DNA from: Geobacter sp. SVR
GTDB lineage: Bacteria; Desulfobacterota; Desulfuromonadia; Geobacterales; Pseudopelobacteraceae
NCBI RefSeq assembly: GCF_016865365.1
Contig: NZ_AP024469.1
Coordinates: 2,510,501 to 2,574,500, forward strand
Reading direction: 5' to 3'
DNA: 64,000 nt
The translations under genes were made by a program, and so were the position numbers. Below the pieces are notes generated by a model. That model saw only the letters and a program-made list of their open reading frames with translations. It ran no database searches and was not told where the DNA came from. Below are positions 35,779-43,033 of the stretch, one piece after another (the stretch's first letter is position 1; each line of letters starts with the position of its first letter).

Positions 35779-36678
35779 ATGGCTCTGAACTCTTCAGGAC
35801 AAATAAGCTTAGGCGGCTCGACTGTCGGACAGTCCGTTAATCTTGAGCTAGGTCTAAGCTCTACAGCACAGATCTCGTTAAATGATACGACTGTCCGCAC
35901 TCTTGCTGGTATTTCAGGTGGGCAAATAGGTTTATCAAACCTATTGGGCAAATCTAAAGGAACTGGCGGCGGGTTTTACACAGCAAGCCCTGGTTGGGTA
36001 GGTGGCATTACTAGACCTTTTTACCAGACAGTTTATAGTATTACCTATAATGGAAATTATTATGGGTCTGGATCTGTAGTTGCAAAATCAATAATAGATA
36101 CTCAATATTTATATGTCATTGAAGCAGGTATGTGGATAGGTAGTTTTACGTTTACTAACGCATCCCCTCAAACTAAAAACATGACATTCATATATACTGG
36201 GCAAAATCCTACTCAATTGGATGTACTTGTGACAGGAAACATGTATAACAATGTTACAATCGACAACAGAATCAATATTAGCAGCATAACTATCCCAGGA
36301 GTCGGTACTGTTTATCCTGGCACACTAGGAACTACTTACACAACACATTATAATTTGATATGGAGCTATACAGCCAATTTCGCTACGGGTCCTGGTTACA
36401 TTGATGTTTATGTAGGTGACGAAGACGGAGCAAATTATTCAGCATTTAATCGCTGTCTCAACGCAGGCGATCTCGATGTTATCGTTTATCAAGATGGCAT
36501 AAATATAGGAAGCATCGTTGGTAACGGAAGAATAAATTTCACTATGATGCAAGCCAATAATTCTACATTTTCAGTATATACAAGAGACACAATAACAATT
36601 GCTAATACTTGTGGAGACCTTGGTGGTGAATTTTCATCTAGTACAAATATAAGTTTTGTTTATCTACCAATACAATAA
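35779..36678 (+). CDS. Second fibre / adhesin protein, cassette 2
   Basis: 299 residues. The N-terminal 60 residues (SGQISLGGSTVGQSVNLELG, then AQISLNDTTVRTLAG) are a widespread start of small phage tail proteins. The remainder is Tyr-, Asn- and Thr-rich beta sequence with no recognisable enzyme motif. It holds the position of 25962-27179 in cassette 1 but is not its homologue over most of the length, so the module was swapped. Confidence 0.6.
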   Translation: MALNSSGQISLGGSTVGQSVNLELGLSSTAQISLNDTTVRTLAGISGGQIGLSNLLGKSKGTGGGFYTASPGWVGGITRPFYQTVYSITYNGNYYGSGSVVAKSIIDTQYLYVIEAGMWIGSFTFTNASPQTKNMTFIYTGQNPTQLDVLVTGNMYNNVTIDNRINISSITIPGVGTVYPGTLGTTYTTHYNLIWSYTANFATGPGYIDVYVGDEDGANYSAFNRCLNAGDLDVIVYQDGINIGSIVGNGRINFTMMQANNSTFSVYTRDTITIANTCGDLGGEFSSSTNISFVYLPIQ

Positions 36679-36695
36679 TAATGCAAGGAACTACT

Positions 36696-37310
36696 ATGAG
36701 ATATGCAGTCGTATGTAATGGTAACATTCAAAACATATTACCAGATAAGCCGGTAGTATGGCATACATCCGATGGACCTATTAACTTCACAGACCAAACT
36801 ACAGATGAAGAATTACTGCCATATGGTATTTATCCATACGAAGAAAACTATGTAGAGTTTGTACAAGATAAATACCACTTAAATGTATTCAACTACGATA
36901 TTCAAGACGCCAAGGTTGTAGGAACACGAACGGTAGAACAAGTACCGCTGGACTTGGCGAAGCACACTAAGAAGACTGATATCACCCAGGAGTGGACCCG
37001 GAGGATTAAATCAGGATCTTTCATGTCGAGTGCTTTAAACACAAGAGTAGACGCCAGGCGTAATGACATTGACAACGATGCTCAGAATCTGGCCGAGATC
37101 ATAAATGCTGGAGAAGCTAATCCTGGGATGTTCCCTATACTGTGGAAATGCACCGACACTACCAAGGAAGTAACTCTCGATGATCTAAAGGCCTTAAGGT
37201 TAGAAATGGCCCAGTATGCAATGAATCTTTATAGCGACAAATTTACTACCTACGCTGCAATCGATGCAGCAACGACTTTAGAAGAAGTAATGGGGATCGA
37301 ACTGGAATGA
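36696..37310 (+). CDS. DUF4376-like fibre-associated protein, copy 3
   Basis: 204 residues from ATG 36696, chosen because AAGGAACTACT precedes it and the length then equals copy 2; an in-frame ATG at 36681 is possible. Closely related to 27190-27804 (RVDARRNDIDND, DDLKALRLEM, final EVMGIELE). It overlaps the second QueC-like gene by 4 bp (ATGA), the same coupling as in cassette 1. Confidence 0.65.
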   Translation: MRYAVVCNGNIQNILPDKPVVWHTSDGPINFTDQTTDEELLPYGIYPYEENYVEFVQDKYHLNVFNYDIQDAKVVGTRTVEQVPLDLAKHTKKTDITQEWTRRIKSGSFMSSALNTRVDARRNDIDNDAQNLAEIINAGEANPGMFPILWKCTDTTKEVTLDDLKALRLEMAQYAMNLYSDKFTTYAAIDAATTLEEVMGIELE

Positions 37311-37861
37311 AAAGGGTATTTTTGAATAGCGGGGGAATGGATAGCTTGGCCGTGGCCGTCAAGCTAAAGGATGATGAACTGCACAGCCTATATGTGCATA
37401 CCGGCGTCCCTGCGGCAGACGCCCAAGCCGAAGCGGCACGTAAGATAGCAGATAAGTATTGTGCCAGTCATAAGATGATTGTTCTGCATGACATTCTGGT
37501 GCCTCCGACCGAGACAGGCAGAATCCGTCCGATGTATTACAACACCCCGATACTGGCAATACTAGGGGCAGCTCATGCTGCATCCCTGGATATAGTATCG
37601 GTCGTATCTGGTAATAAAATTGAAGTATTTGATTCCAATTTCGAAAAGTACATGGCGAAACTCTTGTCTACCACAAAACTACGCGGAGAAAGAATGTATT
37701 CAAGGCCGCTGGGGAAGGCATCATTCGATGATATCTATCAGATTGTTAAGGACGATGAGCTACTCGATCAGACAGTCTCGTGCCTATCCGTTCCTCCTTG
37801 CGGGATCTGCGCTAAATGCAAAAACAGACAAAAATATAATATAGGAGTCACAGCGCAATGA
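37307..37861 (+). CDS. QueC-family PP-loop enzyme, copy 2
   Basis: 184 residues. The PP-loop SGGMDS is at 8-13, the AQAEAARKIA block follows, and the four zinc cysteines are at 159, 165, 168 and 171 (CLSVPPCGICAKCKNR). Most core residues are shared with copy 1 while the DNA has diverged considerably, so both copies appear to be under selection for function. Its stop overlaps the ATG of the QueT-like membrane protein (ATGA), which ties the enzyme and the membrane protein together more tightly than in cassette 1. Confidence 0.8.
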   Translation: MKRVFLNSGGMDSLAVAVKLKDDELHSLYVHTGVPAADAQAEAARKIADKYCASHKMIVLHDILVPPTETGRIRPMYYNTPILAILGAAHAASLDIVSVVSGNKIEVFDSNFEKYMAKLLSTTKLRGERMYSRPLGKASFDDIYQIVKDDELLDQTVSCLSVPPCGICAKCKNRQKYNIGVTAQ

Positions 37862-38397
37862 GAGCACTGGCTGCGGAAGTTAAACCTTCAACTATCACTA
37901 TGGGCATTACAACGGCAATTAGCATTGCCGTTTTATACTGCTTAATTTGTCTGGCTACTCCAAGTTTGTCTTGCACAGTACTTGGAATAACTCCAAGTTT
38001 CAGAATTGCAAACGCACTAAAGTCTTTGTTGTTTATATCTCCATATGCTGCGGCTGGCTCTGCGCTGGGGGCCTGGATGTATAACATTATCACAGGCAAG
38101 GTGGCAATAGGGGCCTATTCGGTTATCGGGCTTATTCACGTAGGCTTGGGAGTGTTGTTTTACAATATCACCGAAAAAGTTGGTCGCTCTACTATGAAAG
38201 ATATTGTGGTACTTTTAGTATTTGCTATCCTTTCCAGTCTGATAACAATATCAAACATATCATTGTTGGCCGCATTAACAGGAAACGTCATGGCTTTAAA
38301 ATTGGTAGTCGGCAAGTTACTTTCTGACGTAGCAATAATATTGAGTGGATATGTGTTATTTAGCTCTATCGGTATAATTAAAATATCTGAAAAATAG
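37858..38397 (+). CDS. Polytopic membrane protein resembling QueT-type transporters, copy 2
   Basis: 179 residues with five to six membrane segments, paralogous to 29118-29678. Conserved points are FRIANALKSLLFISPYA, GALGAWMYNIITG and KVGRSTMKDI. The start overlaps the stop of the QueC-like gene. Compared with copy 1 the outer-membrane barrel, holin and transglycosylase are absent after it, so this pair appears to be the minimal conserved unit. Substrate transport (7-deazaguanine precursor) is inferred. Confidence 0.5.
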   Translation: MRALAAEVKPSTITMGITTAISIAVLYCLICLATPSLSCTVLGITPSFRIANALKSLLFISPYAAAGSALGAWMYNIITGKVAIGAYSVIGLIHVGLGVLFYNITEKVGRSTMKDIVVLLVFAILSSLITISNISLLAALTGNVMALKLVVGKLLSDVAIILSGYVLFSSIGIIKISEK

Positions 38398-38495
38398 AAG
38401 TAATTTTAAAGTTGTATTTGGTTGGCCAGAATTTCAAAAGTAGGACTGTAAATTTTCCGTTCAAATGAAGTGGCTTATGAAAGCAGTACGAAAGC

Positions 38496-38613
38496 TCCAA
38501 CCGCAAAAGATATTCGGAGAGTACACGCTCCTGCGGATAGGTAGTTTCCATTTGAGCGCTGAAGCGCAGAGCAATGAGCAAAGGCAATGGCTCAAATTGA
38601 CTACAGGTGGTAA
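38496..38613 (+). pseudogene. Decayed 3' end of the membrane-anchored lysis-region gene
   Basis: The sequence from about 38496 (TATTCGGAGAGTACACGCTCCT) through the GGTGGTAAGTCATG junction matches 31128-31262 with a deletion. It is the counterpart of the end of the gene at 30674 and marks the right end of cassette 2. Confidence 0.8.
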
Positions 38614-38616
38614 GTC

Positions 38617-38973
38617 ATGCGAATTGCGGCTTTAGATGACTGTAAGTCCCAATTGGCCTTCTATAGCATGATGCTAAAGGGGCATGAGGTTATCGCTTTC
38701 AGCGATCCTGACGCGTTTCTAGAGAGAGTAGAAGAGCTACATCCTGATTTTGTAGTCTTGGATCTCGTCATGCCATACATGACCGGTATCGAAGTAGTCG
38801 AAAAGTTAAAGCAGCAGGAAGGCACGAAGGACATCCCTGTGGTTCTCTGTAGCGGAATGCAAGGAGAAGAGTACAGCATCCTGGCCAAGAAGTGCAAAGC
38901 TGCTGAGTTTGTCTGTAAAGAGCACATCGACAGATTAAAGGAGATTGCGGACCAATGGTCCTTGAAGAGCTAG
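38617..38973 (+). CDS. Stand-alone response-regulator receiver domain
   Basis: 118 residues, just a receiver domain with all key residues: acidic pair Asp7-Asp8, phospho-acceptor Asp49 (VVLDLVMP), switch Ser79 (VVLCSGM) and conserved Lys101 (FVCKEHI). No output domain. Host two-component kinases could phosphorylate it; CheY- or Spo0F-like single-domain proteins act by protein contact. It overlaps the next gene by 19 bp. A broken copy at 31262 shows that it belonged to the duplicated cassette. Receiver domains are rare in phages. Confidence 0.9.
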   Translation: MRIAALDDCKSQLAFYSMMLKGHEVIAFSDPDAFLERVEELHPDFVVLDLVMPYMTGIEVVEKLKQQEGTKDIPVVLCSGMQGEEYSILAKKCKAAEFVCKEHIDRLKEIADQWSLKS

Positions 38974-39566
38974 TCTCAAAAGCAATATCAGATTATGCCG
39001 GAACTGCAGTGAGAGTAGCAGGCCTGGAGGAATCGGTTAAGGATTTACGCAAGCAGATTGCAAAGGCATTGGACAGCATTCAGGACACCCTGCGGCAGCA
39101 GGCTACCATCCTGGAGAGGCTGAGCGCCAACGTAGAAGATCATAAGAACCTTCACCGCAGGCTTGACGAAGTGGAAGAGGATCACAGTGAGCTGGCTAAG
39201 CAGGTTGAAGGTATGGATCGGAACTGCGTCAGAGACGATTACGACGCATTGGCGAAAAGGGTTCAGGTTGCGGAGGGTCAGGCTACACTAGTATTTAAGA
39301 GGTTGGATCGCCTCAAGGACCTGCCGAGCGCACCTGAGATGCAGGCCCTTATCGATCTAAAGGTCAAAGAGGCGGTGGACAAGCACGCAGAGACACTCGA
39401 TGAGCGCTTTGGGCGGTTAATGGCCATTTACAAAATCGCTTCCAGTAAACCGGGCATCTGGTCGATAGGCATTTTCTCGGTCCTATCCGTATTTGGTATT
39501 TATTCCGACCTATATGACCACTGGGGGTGGATCAAGGCATTGTTCAAGGTGTGGAACGGGAACTGA
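38955..39566 (+). CDS. Coiled-coil protein with C-terminal membrane anchor
   Basis: 203 residues. Long heptad-rich helix (about 20-165) and one membrane segment near 172-192 (SIGIFSVLSVFGIYSDLY) with a short C-terminal tail. It overlaps the receiver gene by 19 bp and ends 1 bp before the papain-like gene. No family recognised with confidence; topology resembles small phage membrane proteins of lysis or superinfection regions. Coupling to the receiver suggests they act together. Confidence 0.6.
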   Translation: MVLEELVSKAISDYAGTAVRVAGLEESVKDLRKQIAKALDSIQDTLRQQATILERLSANVEDHKNLHRRLDEVEEDHSELAKQVEGMDRNCVRDDYDALAKRVQVAEGQATLVFKRLDRLKDLPSAPEMQALIDLKVKEAVDKHAETLDERFGRLMAIYKIASSKPGIWSIGIFSVLSVFGIYSDLYDHWGWIKALFKVWNGN

Positions 39567-39567
39567 T

Positions 39568-39996
39568 ATGCAGATCGCGTTTTATAAAGGAAAAGGCAAT
39601 CTGTGGGATTGGGTGGTTCGGAAATGGACCGGTTCTCCCTACTCCCACTGCGAGCTGGTATTCAGCGACGGCCCGTTCTTCAGTGCCGATCCTCGATCAA
39701 ATGGGGTCCGCTACCTGACTATCGAACCTGATCCTGCCAAGTGGGACTTCATTGATATCGAGATTTCTTTGGGAGAAGAAAAATGGCTTCGCAGGTGGAG
39801 TGATGTAAAAGTAGGCTGTGGGTATGATTGGGTGGGGCTGTTTTTCGGAACGGTGCTCCATCTTGGTCTTGAGGATATTGAACGGTACTTCTGCTCGGAG
39901 ATCTGCAGTGCAGCTCTCCAGGCCCTTGGCAGAATACCTGAGGCACTGCCTAGCAAAACCAACCCCGGCGAGCTGTACGAACTGTTACGCAGCTAG
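39568..39996 (+). CDS. Permuted papain-like (NlpC/P60 superfamily) protein
   Basis: 142 residues. His27 in SPYSHCEL comes before Cys109 in RYFCSE, the reversed order seen in the YiiX/YebB-type permuted papain-like amidases. There is no signal peptide. It ends the rightward transcript, followed by a strong terminator. The role may be peptidoglycan or lipid amide hydrolysis. The 3' end lies inside the first copy of the 80-bp direct repeat flanking the toxin-antitoxin cassette. Confidence 0.7.
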   Translation: MQIAFYKGKGNLWDWVVRKWTGSPYSHCELVFSDGPFFSADPRSNGVRYLTIEPDPAKWDFIDIEISLGEEKWLRRWSDVKVGCGYDWVGLFFGTVLHLGLEDIERYFCSEICSAALQALGRIPEALPSKTNPGELYELLRS

Positions 39997-40057
39997 TTTC
40001 CCTCCTTTTCTAGCTGCACGCCCCACCGGGTTACCTCCGCTCGGTGGGGCTTTTTTG
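39978..40057 (+). repeat. 80-bp direct repeat, left copy
   Basis: Spans the last six codons of the papain-like gene and the following terminator. The second copy is at 41434-41513, with four differences in the stretch compared. The two copies bracket the toxin-antitoxin cassette. Confidence 0.95.
40021..40056 (+). terminator. Intrinsic terminator at the end of the rightward late transcript
   Basis: Perfect 8-bp stem CCCCACCG / CGGTGGGG followed by CTTTTTT. Confidence 0.9.
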
Positions 40058-40240
40058 CGTAGTATCTCAGTTTGAAATTTAGATCCCGTTGCAATCCCTG
40101 AGCGGTTATGTTCGCCTTTAAGGCAAACGACCACTCGACATAACCCAGCATGCCAAATTCAGGCTACCAACGAAGATAAGGCCCAGGCTCAGCGGTGGTT
40201 GCTATCATGTGTGGACGTTGGCGGAAATAACAGAATTAAT
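40058..40240. other. Intergenic segment with a nested hairpin
   Basis: No gene seen. An outer inverted repeat GGTTATGT (40104-40111) / ACATAACC (40138-40145) encloses the short hairpin GCCTTTAAGGC (40114-40124). It lies downstream of the toxin gene stop and could act in its mRNA or as a recombination trace. Confidence 0.4.
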
Positions 40241-40813
40241 CTAATGGTTATCTACTGGACATATTTTATGATTGCGCTCGTACCAAATCATAAAAAAATG
40301 GTGCTGCAGCCGTATCCCCCAAATTCTTTTTTTGTCTCCCAACCGCAATCTGAATAAGGTTTCAAATTCGGCTAAACCTTCTAATTCGCCCCATCTTGTT
40401 TGCGCTTCGCCGCACAATGAATCTAAAGGTTGATATTTATTAAGCAATTTTCGGTACTTAAATCTACCACTATACGTTTTTGTTTCTACCTCATTCCATG
40501 AATCATTACGATGTGCATCCATATGGGGTTTGATAGTTTCACTATACTCTTGATCGGTCCATAGGCGCGATTCATTCCAGCCCCAATCGCCAGCAGTGTC
40601 TGAACGTGTGTGGCACCAGGAAAAATAACATGTTTTGTAATTGTCTGGATTAGTTGAACGGGGATTCTTTTCTAGCGAAGGCGCTTCGGACACTCTGATA
40701 TACTTATCTTCAATCCTGATATTTTCGGAGAGCCTAACATTTTTATCCCTGGTTTTTGCTAGTTTCTCAATATTTCTTTGAATACGGGCTTCAGCCTTAC
40801 TAAGCTTCTTCAC
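40241..40813 (-). CDS. Putative toxin of a Panacea-type toxin-antitoxin pair
   Basis: 190 residues from a GTG start at 40813 inside the end of the antitoxin gene (an in-frame TTG at 40843 is an alternative). Highly charged N-terminal helix (about 1-35). The conserved-looking C-terminus has RWGELEGLAEFETLFRLRL, KKRIWGIRLQHHFFMIWY and a final NHKICP, resembling the C-terminal core (R-x-x-G ... F-x-x-x-W-x-x-x-H) of proteins often paired with Panacea antitoxins. The exact target is unknown. The 14-bp overlap with the antitoxin supports a toxin-antitoxin operon. Confidence 0.6.
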   Translation of the reverse strand: MKKLSKAEARIQRNIEKLAKTRDKNVRLSENIRIEDKYIRVSEAPSLEKNPRSTNPDNYKTCYFSWCHTRSDTAGDWGWNESRLWTDQEYSETIKPHMDAHRNDSWNEVETKTYSGRFKYRKLLNKYQPLDSLCGEAQTRWGELEGLAEFETLFRLRLGDKKRIWGIRLQHHFFMIWYERNHKICPVDNH

Positions 40814-41252
40814 TATTCCAAATCCCTGAATAATATTCAGCAATAGAGGCTGTAGTAATCACTTCATTAGAACGCGCTGTAGGTGGCAAGCCATTCCTAG
40901 CATCTATCCAAGGGGATTCTTGGTGGTTGATATCGCTTAATTGTTGGGCAGTATATTTCCCATAAAATTCTAAAACATGGTCAACAGTTTCTTTCTGTGG
41001 CCCCGTTAAATTGCGAGAATCCCCATAGGGAAAAGTAGAAGTCATTACTTTAAACATGCCCCTATGTCTATCATATAATGCAGGCGATACAGCCCCTCCA
41101 GCCCAAGCCTCAAAATGCTCAGGAAACATTTCTTCCTCATCCCACACCAAACCCCAAGCTTTAGAATAGAAACAAAGCTTTTGCAGTTTCATTACGGTGA
41201 TTTCACCGGTCTTTTCAAGGATGTATTTAGCCACATCAAAGACGGTTGCCAT
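40800..41252 (-). CDS. Panacea (DUF4065 / SocA-like) antitoxin
   Basis: 150 residues. Start ATG 41252 is chosen because AGGGAGGATGTT precedes it. The Panacea fold signature is clear: VAKYILEKTGEITVMKLQKL followed by FYSKAW, FEAWAGGAVSPALY and a C-terminal SPWIDAR. Known Panacea proteins neutralise many unrelated toxins by direct binding; the partner gene here follows with overlap. An inverted repeat at 41267-41281 just upstream is a likely autoregulatory operator. The pair is divergent in orientation from the phage genes to its left and right, typical of a moron. Confidence 0.85.
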   Translation of the reverse strand: MATVFDVAKYILEKTGEITVMKLQKLCFYSKAWGLVWDEEEMFPEHFEAWAGGAVSPALYDRHRGMFKVMTSTFPYGDSRNLTGPQKETVDHVLEFYGKYTAQQLSDINHQESPWIDARNGLPPTARSNEVITTASIAEYYSGIWNSEEA

Positions 41253-41266
41253 AACATCCTCCCTTC

Positions 41267-41281
41267 TGTATTCCGTATACA
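41267..41281. promoter_or_regulatory. Candidate operator TGTATTCCGTATACA of the toxin-antitoxin operon
   Basis: Inverted repeat TGTAT-N5-ATACA 15 bp upstream of the antitoxin start, overlapping the probable promoter region. Confidence 0.4.
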
Positions 41282-41433
41282 ATTCTCGCGCTGTATATCA
41301 CGATTTGCCGTTAAAGTATATTTATTTTATATCATATCATACAGCAGACATGCGACAGGATATTTCACGGCGTAAGCGAAAACCGCCTATTTTGTTTGGC
41401 CCTGGATCATTACATTTCAAGCCGAGACACTAC

Positions 41434-41513
41434 CGAACTGTTACGCAGCTAGTTTCCCTCCTTTTCTAGCTGCACGCCCCACCGAGTTACCTCCGCTCGG
41501 CGGGGATTTTTTG
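41434..41513 (+). repeat. 80-bp direct repeat, right copy
   Basis: Copy of 39978-40057 without the rest of the papain-like gene. It includes the terminator with compensating and non-compensating changes. Confidence 0.95.
41477..41512 (+). terminator. Duplicated intrinsic terminator
   Basis: CCCCACCGAG / CTCGGCGGGG stem with one mismatch followed by ATTTTTT, the right-hand copy of the terminator at 40021. Confidence 0.8.
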
Positions 41514-41831
41514 TCACACATTGAAACAAATTGATACAGATCAATACAATTTTAAATTGCTTGCTACGGCCTAAAATCGCGGCTGTCGCTTGACAGGAAT
41601 CTTAGCCCTGAAAAATAGAGCCAGCAATAACCTGTGATTCACATAATCAACGGCAATCCCGATATCTCCAGGGCCTCCAGAAGTTTTGTCGAGCGACAGA
41701 ACCACACCGGCCATGGAAGCGGGTGTATCAAGCCATGCTTGATCGCTCGAAATGATTGCTAGACTTTCCAATTAAATCTAATTTATGCTACCAAAAGTAT
41801 TTAATCCTAATGTAATAATGCTGGAGGAAAC
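41514..41831. other. Leader region of the KilA-N/BstA-like gene
   Basis: No convincing gene on the plus strand. A 66-codon minus-strand frame (41571-41771) has no ribosome binding site. The segment holds the three-way-junction element (41689-41750), AT-rich sequence, and the ribosome binding site TGGAGGAA for the gene at 41832. Confidence 0.6.
41689..41750. promoter_or_regulatory. 62-bp element able to fold as a three-way junction
   Basis: Outer stem TCGAGCGA (41689-41696) / TCGCTCGA (41743-41750) encloses two adjacent hairpins, ACACC...GGTGT (41704-41726) and TCAAGC-CAT-GCTTGA (41728-41742). It lies 82 bp upstream of the start codon at 41832. Perfect stems in a short span make chance unlikely. 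May act as cruciform DNA, operator or RNA. Confidence 0.55.
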
Positions 41832-42815
41832 ATGTCAAAGCCTGCTTTTAGTCCCACCTTAAAAACTAACAATAACAGCATATTACAGGGAAAATCAGGT
41901 CAATTGGTCCCACCCCAAATTCATATACAGGGCGACCTATTCCACGTTGAAAAACAGGTTGAGTTCGATGGGATTGAAATGGGTGTGCTAGAAAATGGTG
42001 TGCCATATCTTTCAGAGAGCGGACTTGCCAGAATTTGTGGGGTCGATCGTAAGGTACTTAATCGATTAGCTATTAACTGGAAAGACGAAAAAGATAAAGA
42101 CCGTGGTATGGCAATAAATGAGATGTTAGAAAAATCTGGATACTTTGAAGATGAATTGTTTCTTAAGTCAGAACTCAACGGCACAATTATTAATGCGTAT
42201 ACAGAACCAGTCTGCTTGGCAATACTTGAATATTATGCTTTCGTTGCTAGGGAAAAAAGAGACGAAGCAATAAATGCTTTCAGAACTTTAGCAAGAACTA
42301 CATTTAGGCTGTTTATTTATGAAGCGACCGGATACTCCCCAAGTCAAAAAATATTAGATAGCTGGAAACACTTCCATGACCGTGTTGATATGATTTTGGA
42401 CTCTGTGCCGCTGGGCTATTTCAGTGTGTTTCGTGAAATAGCTTCTATGATAGTTCCGATGATTCGTTCTGGAATCATGATAAGTGATAAAGTGGTACCC
42501 GATATTTCAGTAGGCAAAGCATGGAGTTCTTATTGGAAAGATAATAATTTAGCTAATGTTCACGGCGACAGAACAAAATACGACCACGAATATCCGCTAT
42601 ATTACCCCCAATCAAAAAGCAACCCGCAGCCTGCGTATGCATATCCTGATTCAGCATTAGGTCTGTTTAGGTCATGGCTTCGTCAAAATTACATAACGAA
42701 CAAATTTCCTGATTACATAATTCGTCAGGCAAAACAAGGCAATATCACTGCGCCAGTAGCCAATAAGGCCATTGAAACATTCATTAACAAACAACTTCCG
42801 TCTGAATCCAAGTAA
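41832..42815 (+). CDS. KilA-N/BstA-like protein (abortive infection or antirepressor)
   Basis: 327 residues. Around 45-80 an ENGVPYLSESGLARICGVDR segment has the form of an antirepressor/KilA-N-type DNA-binding domain. The central part is helical (AILEYYAFVAREKRDEAI). The C-terminal third has DISVGKAWSSYWKDNN and YAYPDSALGLFRSWLRQ, which I recall from BstA-type prophage abortive-infection proteins; this match is from memory and tentative. It is the only plus-strand gene in this region, with its own leader, and stands next to a toxin-antitoxin cassette. A defence or immunity role is therefore plausible; a phage antirepressor is the main alternative. Confidence 0.45.
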   Translation: MSKPAFSPTLKTNNNSILQGKSGQLVPPQIHIQGDLFHVEKQVEFDGIEMGVLENGVPYLSESGLARICGVDRKVLNRLAINWKDEKDKDRGMAINEMLEKSGYFEDELFLKSELNGTIINAYTEPVCLAILEYYAFVAREKRDEAINAFRTLARTTFRLFIYEATGYSPSQKILDSWKHFHDRVDMILDSVPLGYFSVFREIASMIVPMIRSGIMISDKVVPDISVGKAWSSYWKDNNLANVHGDRTKYDHEYPLYYPQSKSNPQPAYAYPDSALGLFRSWLRQNYITNKFPDYIIRQAKQGNITAPVANKAIETFINKQLPSESK

Positions 42816-42841
42816 ATATGCTTAAATAGTTTGAGCAAGAA

Positions 42842-42871
42842 AAAGGGCCTCAAAAAATTTTGAGGCCCTTT
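42842..42871. terminator. Bidirectional terminator between convergent transcripts
   Basis: Perfect 14-bp stem AAAGGGCCTCAAAA / TTTTGAGGCCCTTT. Read on the minus strand it is followed by TTCTTGC after the T-rich stem end; on the plus strand by TGACG. It separates the gene at 41832 from the leftward RNR operon. Confidence 0.85.
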
Positions 42872-43033
42872 GACGTACCTCTTAACAAGGTGTTAGCCCT
42901 GTGCCCAGCGTCGTGACCGTCAGCTTCTGGAGTTCCGGGATATCGAGTCGCTTCAGTTCTAGATCTGAGTTACCGCATTACGGCCTTGGTCGTGCAGGAA
43001 GCCGTGGGTAAAGGTTGCTTGATGGTTTTGTCT
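42872..43033. other. Intergenic stretch without recognised gene
   Basis: Between the bidirectional terminator and the small membrane-protein gene. I see no protein-like frame with a start signal and no repeats. Confidence 0.5.

Noticed and set aside
41571-41771. Minus-strand frame of 66 codons overlapping the three-way-junction element
   Set aside because: No ribosome binding site, no recognisable sequence, and the strong inverted repeats explain the conserved look; kept only as a remark.
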